Below, one piece after another: positions 57,330 to 64,000 of a stretch of DNA of 64,000 nucleotides. The notes under the pieces are model-generated. The model was not told the DNA's origin, ran no database searches, and saw nothing but the letters and a program-made list of their open reading frames with translations. Each line of letters starts with the position of its first letter. Positions within the stretch are counted from its first letter, which is position 1. Both the position numbers and the translations under genes were made by a program. The stretch is from Leucocoprinus leucothites (taxonomy: Eukaryota; Basidiomycota; Agaricomycetes; Agaricales; Agaricaceae), in the NCBI GenBank assembly GCA_013368445.1, contig JAACJO010000056.1, forward strand, positions 1-64,000, written 5' to 3'.

Positions 57330-60328
57330 ACATGTCACGACGGGTCGTTGAGTCGGTAAGTGGCTTGATAGAGGAGTCGGCGAATGTTGATGGAAATTAT
57401 TCTTGTAGCATTATTGGATGGATCGGACGTTGGTCTTGGGCAGGATTCGGTCGTGAGTGTTGATTTAGGGTGAATGGCGGTGATGTATGAAAAATTCACA
57501 ATATTATTCTGTTGATCCTGCCATGATACATTCGGGTATCGTAGCCTGCGCATCAGAGGTCCGCCTTCTATCTCTTTCCTATCCTCCACTCTAGCTCACT
57601 GGACTGCTTCTCTTCGCACTGGCTTGCATATCACAGCTCCAAGTGCGTGATCTTGAAGTCCTCTCTGCAGGCATATCAGCCCTCAGCGCTCAATGGCGCG
57701 TCGCGCTAACCAACGACGTGACACACCCCTCCTACATCACGCACTCATCAACCAAATATGCTACCGGAATAGCGCGCTGCGAAACCCTAGGCATTCGAGA
57801 GGGGATGGTGAGTTATGAGGGAAAAGAGGAAGAGAGGCTGTAAGAGAAGGTGAAGAAGAATGTTACTGCGGGTCAGTTCACAACCTCTGTGCCTCACACA
57901 AAGATGCCATTACTGCAAGATGCGGACTTGTTGCTGTGAAACGCGGCGTGTTTGGCAACGAGTGGATTCCTCTCAGCTGGCCATCGTCGTTGTGTGGCTC
58001 GAGAAGGGAGGGTGTTGAGGCAGAGTTCGGAGAACGGGAGCGGTGGTGTTGAGGTATTCTGGAGAGAGTTATGACCATTCGACCACGCAGGAGAAGGAGA
58101 GGCGGAGGGATGGAAAGGAGGCGAGAGCTGTGGTGGAGTGTGATATTTTGATAACGAGATGGAAGAGCCGCAGGCATATGAATAGGTGAGCGTTTTTGAT
58201 CACAATCTCTCGTGAAACGTGGTTATTTATGATTTTGTTAGGCGTTCAAGCTGCATGAGGCTGTTGGGACTATGGCGCGGCTATACCATGTCCGGTTGAC
58301 CAACTACTGCATTACCCTCTTCCGCAGACCGCAGAAACCTATCGAAGGATACTAATAACACGTACGTTGACCATTTTACGTGTGCGCACGAACTTATATG
58401 TTATAGGGCATCACCATAACAAACTACACTGGCGAATCTCGCAAATACATCAAACGCATCATCACTGCCATGGGCGCCAAACTCTCACCTATGATGACTG
58501 GTCGTAACACCATCCTCGTCGCCGCATGGTACGTTCTCTATATTATCAGTAATCCACGCGTGTATTCATATATCTATCCAGTATCAAGTCCAAAAGACGG
58601 ACAACGCCCCAACCTGGTCACTTCCCATCGTCAATCACATCTGGCCCGAAGACTGTTTCACTCAATGTCGGCGTTTGACCATGACCCCAGATAAATACAT
58701 CACGTTTCCAACTGGAGTAGATTTCAGTCGGTCGTTTGGTGAGAGGGGCTTTGGCGTACACGAGGTGGAGCTATGTGATGAAGAGGAGATGCAGGAGGAT
58801 GAAGGGAGCAGTGATGAGGAGGCCGTATATGCGGGGATGTTAGAAAATGGATGGAGAGCAGGGGAATGAGGTGTTGAGGGGCAGTGTGGGGGAGGATATT
58901 ATCGTGATTGGTATACTGGATACCAACGATCCTGGACGGGATACGATGTTTGAGCACGTCGAAATGAATGGGAAGATGCCGCCGATATAGTCTAAATCGG
59001 AGTCGAGCTCACCTATAAATGCAGTGGTGCCTATTTCTTCGTCGCGTACCAAATGGGGTATTACGACTTCTTCGGCCATGCAAGTTTTGCTGACCAAACG
59101 GATGAAACTAAAGTTGGTATCAGCTGCGAAGAAGAGGAGGATCGGGTCTGAAGACGAGGATGAGGAGAACAGCGAAGCGCCAGAAGAAGTCGGGCCGAAC
59201 GTCGAGGAAGCCAGTCGCAATGGATGTCAGTAGTTCCGAGGAGTGACGAGTGCAACCTGTCACACTGGCCAAGACGGCGAAGATGTAGCCGGAATCGACG
59301 CCTGTCACTGTTTCATCATCGAAGAAACAGCCTTCGGTGGACTTGGATGTGGGTGGTGAGAACGTTGAGGAACATGTAGTGAAGAAACGGAAAAGGTTGA
59401 GTGCTGTGAAGAGTGAGGAAGCGGAGTGTGAGGAAGCGGAGGGTGAGGAAGGGGTGAGGTGGAGGTGGTGATTGGTGAGACGAGGAAGGGCAAGACGAAG
59501 GTGAAGAGGGAGTCCGATACGGGCATTTCTGCGACGGGGTCGAATAAGGAGTATTTGATGACGACGAAGGTGGCACTTGGTGTTGATATGGTCAAGGTGT
59601 GTATCGCGTCACCTCACGACTGCTGGGGTTTAATTATCGAATAGGCATTCGAGACACTTGGTGTCATTATGGCTTCGAGACCCTCGCAGCGCACGCACCT
59701 GACTGCTCCACAACTGGTGCGAACGGAAAAGTTCTTGTGCGTGTTGGCATCTGCGCCTGTAGTTCTGCAAGAGGCGTGGGTTATCAAGTCGGTGCAGGCG
59801 AAACAGCTGCTACGTGCGTCAATACCTCAATTGAACCCACAGCTGACGAAAATTTCTTTTCCTTATGCAGCCTTTGAGAAATTTGTACTTGAAGACGCGA
59901 CCGCCGAAGGGAAATATCGTATGAAGGTCAGTGATGCGCTCGTGAGAGCAAAAGAATTTAAAGGCACATTGCTCGCGAACAGAACATTTTATTTGACTGC
60001 CAAGGCAAAGGTGGATTAAAAGCTGTTAAAGAGTGTCGTTAGCGTTCGTGGTGGCCAGGTACGTTTATATGTCTTCGCACCTCGCCTCAGCAACTGATGT
60101 GACTCACCTATGTATGTATAGCTCTTGTAGCAATCATCGACAGTCCGGCAGCTCACTGGATATGTGGATCGATATATCATCTCATGTGCTGAGGATATAT
60201 TGATTTCGAGGCCGCTGGCTACACCGCCGGGTGTACCGATTTATACGCATGAGTTTTTATTGATTGGGGGATTGAGGCAGGAGTTGGACTGGGATTTGAT
60301 GGAATTTAGAGTCGCAGGGTCAGTGTGA
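57330..60328 (+). pseudogene. BRCT pseudogene 2 (cassette 3), most decayed
   Basis: Lacks exon 1 apart from the codons before a GTAAGT donor (about 57357). Exon 4 is truncated and has a TAA at 57841-57843. Exon 5 has lost the HVQSSGLMPR segment. About 1.5 kb of the linker-coding exon is deleted near 59340, and frameshifts occur at about 58870 and 59245. A TAA at 60017-60019 interrupts the penultimate exon. The C-terminal BRCT exons and final stop remain alignable (LISRPLA, LLIGGLRQELDWDLMEF). Compared with pseudogene 1 it carries more substitutions and larger deletions, so it is probably the older copy or under no gene conversion. Confidence 0.85.
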
Positions 60329-60602
60329 GGACATGAGGGCGTGATTTCCAGGACCTAGATTTAATTTAAGGGATTTCGTTTCGTGTAGTGTGATTGGGTT
60401 TATGAACAATTTATATTGCTAACTTTTGTGGTTGACTCGCCGCTGTTCACACCGGCTTCTCCGTGGGTACAAAGCCAGCGGTTTGGCGCTCGTATGTCAA
60501 CTGCTGTGTTCTGCTGTGAACCGACACTTTGACCCGGCTCCCATCCCACTCTCACCTCCCACCGCACCATTCGCCTTACTCTGGTCATACAGCTTCGTTG
60601 TC

Positions 60603-62678
60603 ATGCCATTCTTCGCTAGAAGTAAACGGGTCAACGTCAAAGGAGGTACCTTTATTGAAGCTGAAAACGTCCTCAACGTCCATCATCATCCCTCTTGTGA
60701 GTGTTGTACATACTGGGACCCTCCTAAATGTCTGAATAACAATGTGTTTGTGATAATCAGTCGATGCTGGTTTCGACAAACTACAGGCCGCCTCCCTACC
60801 TCAAGCCATGCACGATTCCTCTGCTCGCGATCCTCCTCGCTGCTTCCCTGGTACCCGCGAAGAGTATCTACGAGCGATCACCATCTGGGGAAAGGGCGAG
60901 TGGAAGGATAGTAACACCCGTGTTTTGTGGATGAAAGGGCCTGCTGGTGTTGGAAAGTCGGCAATCGCTCAAACATGGGTTGAGGGACTGAAGGGCAAGC
61001 ACAGCGCTTCATTCTTCTTCTCTCGAGCAAATCACTGGAATGACCCCAACAAGTTCATTCCGACAATCGCTTATCAACTCGCCACCAAATACCCCTCGTA
61101 TCGCGAAGCCGTGTGCGCCACCATCGTCCGGGATCCGCTTGTCCTGCAAAAATCGATCAATACTCAGTTTCAGGAGCTCCTCGTGGAACCACTCCGTGAG
61201 TTGAGTTCTGAAGACCGCGATGCCTGTGACAAAACTGTCGTCGTAATTGACGGCCTGGACGAATGTGATGGCCTGAAGGCGCAAGATGCCATCGTTCAAG
61301 TGATCATTACATCCGCCGCGGAAGGGACGTCTCCCTTCTTGTGGGCATTTTTCACTCGCCCCGAACCCAATATCGTGGCCAGTTTCTCTTCCAGTGAGGC
61401 AAAAGACATGTGCTGGTACCTTACATTACCGGTCTCTCGCGACGCGGACAAGGACATTGAAGCATACCTTCGTGATGGGTTTCAGACCATAAGGGTGATG
61501 TATAGCATCCCTGAAGATGTCTACTGGCCAAAAGAGGAGGAGATCCTTCGACTTGTTGAGCAGTCTGCTGGGCTATTCATCTATGGAGCCAGTGCCATGC
61601 GATTTATCACCCTTGGTCCCGGACTATCGGACCCTCCAGAACGTCTCAAATCCTTGCTCCAAATAGGCAACAATGGCAGTCATCCACTTTCTATGCTTGA
61701 CCAGCTCTATCTTCTCATTATGCAACAAATACCGAAGGATAGCCTCCAGAATACATTGTCCATTCTCACCTTCCGCCGAATGATACACTGGCCGCGCGGA
61801 ACGGTGGTCTCTGATATGTGTATGTTCCTCAACTTCTCGGAAGCGACATTTTATGCCCTTCTTCGTAATCTCCATTCCGTCCTTGCAGTGGAGTATTTTT
61901 CCAATGATGGTACTCCCTTTCTTCGGATTTATCACACCTCCTTCATCGAATTTTTGTGGTCACACGAGAGGTCGACACCAGATTATTGCATACGAACACA
62001 GAATATGTTCCGTCGACTCTACTCTGCGTGTCTTGACCTCGCTCACGCTCCAATGCCCCCATGCTCTCTAGATCCAACCACTGGTGTGTACATCAGCCGA
62101 AGTGAAAGCTAAAGCCCTAACTGATCACGTACTGCAGGACTCTGTTCAGGAAGCTGCTGGGGTGGCGATAAAGAAAAGTTGGCAGCGCGTTATTCAGTGT
62201 TGTTTCAGCTCATACGACTTCCTGGTCTGATGTCCTTCTCTTATAAACTCGGCGACGATCCTGGCTCGCTGGATAGATTGCTGCTTGTTAACTGGAGCTC
62301 GGCAGCAGTTCATTCCTTCCCGCATAACTTGGCAGACTCGGGAATTGCACGTTTCATCGATAAGGTATTCTAGCTCATCGCAACATCACTTTCACTGCTC
62401 ATTTCTACTTGCAGATCCCCGAACAACGCCGGCCTGGTATCATCATGTGCACTTTAGCTAGAGAAACTCTACTTGGTAAAGTGATGAAATTGGTTCTTCA
62501 ACGCACTCCTACCAAGATATATGCTCTGGGAACAGGAAGGAACCGAGTGCTACTAGTACCTGATAAGGAAGGGTTTTATGAGGATTCGTATCGATTCAAA
62601 GCTATCAATCCCTCAAAATCCAGCAGAAAATCCCTGAAAGATCTTTTGTCGCTGACTCAGTTCCGAGTCGACTCTTAA
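60603..62678 (+). CDS. NACHT-type NTPase, NLR-like, copy 4 (cassette 3)
   Basis: Four exons: 60603-60696, 60761-62083, 62138-62364 and 62415-62678, giving 635 residues. Exon 1 is almost identical to that of copy 2 (MPFFARSKRVNVKGGTFIEA). P-loop GPAGVGKSAIAQT, Walker B VVVIDGLDECDG and FFTRPEP are intact. This copy is the most divergent after the NTPase core: VMYSIPEDVYWPKEEE, FRRMIHWPRGTVVS and EYFSNDGTPF occupy the variable patches, and the tail (IPEQRRPGIIMCTLARETLL, ending FRVDS) is closer to copy 1 than to copies 2 and 3. All splice sites are conserved and no stop or frameshift is seen, although the BRCT copy just upstream is heavily decayed. Confidence 0.87.
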
Positions 62679-64000
62679 TACTTAGGGAGCAGATTGTCTG
62701 GAGAAAGACTAGATTCGTTAGACATGATTCGGCCTTCTCTCGCTTGTAAAGTAGTTGCTTGATAGCTTTCAGAAAGATCAATCGTTGCGTATTCTGTTGG
62801 AGAAGTTGTGATTAATTACACTGCCCGCTGTGGCTACTGTTTCTTCTGTGGTCACAAACATGTATGAAAATAGAGGGAATTAATATATTGACCCTTGAAC
62901 AAATTTAAGTACTTACCAACCAACTCAATATATTTCATCGCCTCGTCCCTTAGTCTCGACTCTCTGATAGCCTTTCTTTCTTTCTTTCTCTCCTCAGCTC
63001 CGCTGTCCATGTATTTGTACGGTTGTTGCAATAACAGTCAAACTGGCCTGCAATATTATCCAGTCAAAACTAGCGAACATGGGAGAATGCTTTCAAATGG
63101 GGATGGAAGGCTAACTTGATCCCTAGCGCACAGGCGGCACGATCCACCAACTATTCTCATAACCAACGTCAAATGTTCTTGATTGAACCAAAGGCTATGA
63201 TAATTCCGACTGGAAAAATCTAAACTCTGAAATTGTACTCGCATCTTCCTTCAGCCATAGGCGTTAATGTCATCCAGCTCACTCATACCCTACAAGCACA
63301 TTCTGGCCAGCACACCAATTCATTTAGCACCCTTACGAGTCGTCGGTGGTTTCACTTCCAACAAATTAATCATACACGTCGTGCGAGCCACATCATTGAA
63401 ATCAGGATCGACAGTCAGAGTTGAACCGGAATGAGGGATTTGAATGCTTATTTTCGTAGACCGGATGACTGATATAGCATAAGCGTCGGGCCGGGACCAG
63501 CCCCAAGATGGTCGATGAGTCGCGGGAGGGAAGATAACACGACTTGGAGATGGGATGCAAGAAGTGTAGAGCGGGAAGAACAGGGATTCAGTGTCTCGAG
63601 GAGTTGATTGAACTGTTTATACACGGGTTTTATAGATGTTGAAAATGAGGGACCATTAGAGGGCATGGACGCATTCAACCTTTTATAGCATTTATGAAGG
63701 GTCGGGATCGCGAGCATTGAGAGTTGAGTGAGGGTTGTCGGCCGGGAAATATTGAACAGCTGAAGTTCCTGATGATGACTCTCGGGGAAATGGCTGAAAT
63801 TATTCAAGGACAGGTGGTCGCAAAATATCAAGCGCAGAGAATCCGACAGAGTGACTCCTGGCGACATTTGGAACGTAAAGTGCATTACATTCAGAGCGAG
63901 CCGCTCACCAAGTCGATCCCCACGCGTGTGACTGTGACCCAACAGCCATGTTTATGAGGTTTCTTTCTGATCACACAACGCGCCATGGGTTCAGCGTTCT
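62679..64000. other. Spacer of cassette 3 and start of the next leader
   Basis: 62679-63780 resembles the earlier spacers. Its minus-strand frame 63942-63448 (LLETLNPCSSRSTLL, YQSSGLRK) is the longest version of the spacer frame, but no family is recognised. From about 63780 the sequence matches the leaders at 48361 and 56701 up to the window edge. Confidence 0.5.

Larger units (their letters stand above)
38914..64000 (+). repeat. Tandem array of BRCT + NACHT cassettes (three cassettes and the start of a fourth)
   Basis: Each cassette has, in order, a BRCT gene or pseudogene, a NACHT gene and a spacer; cassettes 2 and 3 also begin with a leader. BRCT parts end at 43773, 53016 and 60328; NACHT genes start at 44033, 53276 and 60603. 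The leader, recognised by a CAGAGTGGCTCC-like word and a later GGGTTCAGCGTTCT-like word, appears at about 48390/48590, 56740/56930 and 63850/63990. This gives periods of about 8.3 and 7.1 kb. The last leader starts a further cassette outside the window. Confidence 0.85.

Noticed and set aside
1..64000. CRISPR arrays, bacterial-type operons, rRNA genes
   Set aside because: No short direct repeats with regular spacers and no rRNA-like sequence were seen; genes are spliced and eukaryotic.

Overview
The window looks like nuclear DNA of a mushroom-forming basidiomycete (Agaricomycetes, probably Agaricales; inferred). Genes are split by many introns of about 50-60 bases with GT(G/A)AG(T) donors. 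The content also fits: NACHT NTPases beginning with a GGTF-type exon, F-box/leucine-rich genes, a laccase-type multicopper oxidase, small beta-trefoil-like proteins, a GMC oxidoreductase relic and a proteinase K-type protease. All gene models were built by hand from splice signals and reading-frame continuity. No database search was run, so family names rest on motif recognition.

Layout. 0-2.6 kb: a frameshifted F-box gene and a second, deleted and internally inverted copy. 3.6-6.9 kb (-): a 1026-residue FHA / coiled-coil / tail-anchored protein resembling SLMAP/Far10/Vps64. 6.9-17 kb: five small beta-trefoil-like genes sharing intron phases (two in a tandem duplication on -, then three on +), interrupted by a 20-exon multicopper oxidase (-). 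17.4-24.3 kb: GMC oxidoreductase relic (-), extended SDR (+), HPP-family membrane protein (-), Chs7-like chitin synthase export chaperone (-). 26.2-28.3 kb (-): a NACHT gene. 29.2-29.8 kb (-): a single-pass membrane protein. 29.8-36.6 kb: gene-poor, holding one small secreted protein that ends in a Cys-x3-Cys tail. 36.7-38.5 kb (+): secreted subtilase with I9-type propeptide.

38.9-64 kb: the most striking part, a tandem array of BRCT-gene + NACHT-gene cassettes. The first cassette has an intact 1452-residue BRCT protein (Brc1/Rtt107-like). The next two keep only 5'-truncated, stop-ridden BRCT pseudogenes, and the second of these is the more decayed. All three NACHT genes are open over 627-635 codons, as is the inverted dispersed copy at 26-28 kb (629 residues). 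The array runs off the right edge: the leader that precedes cassettes 2 and 3 begins again at about 63.8 kb.

Working together: the NACHT proteins share a short N-terminal GGTF exon, a canonical P-loop and Walker B, and a conserved C-terminal tail without recognisable repeats. Sequence differences among the four concentrate in three short patches after the NTPase core. Local amplification, retained open frames beside decaying neighbours and focal variability together suggest a diversifying NLR-like non-self-recognition or defence family; this is inference. The inhibitor-like cluster and the subtilase may belong to the same secreted/defensive biology, but nothing in the sequence links them directly.
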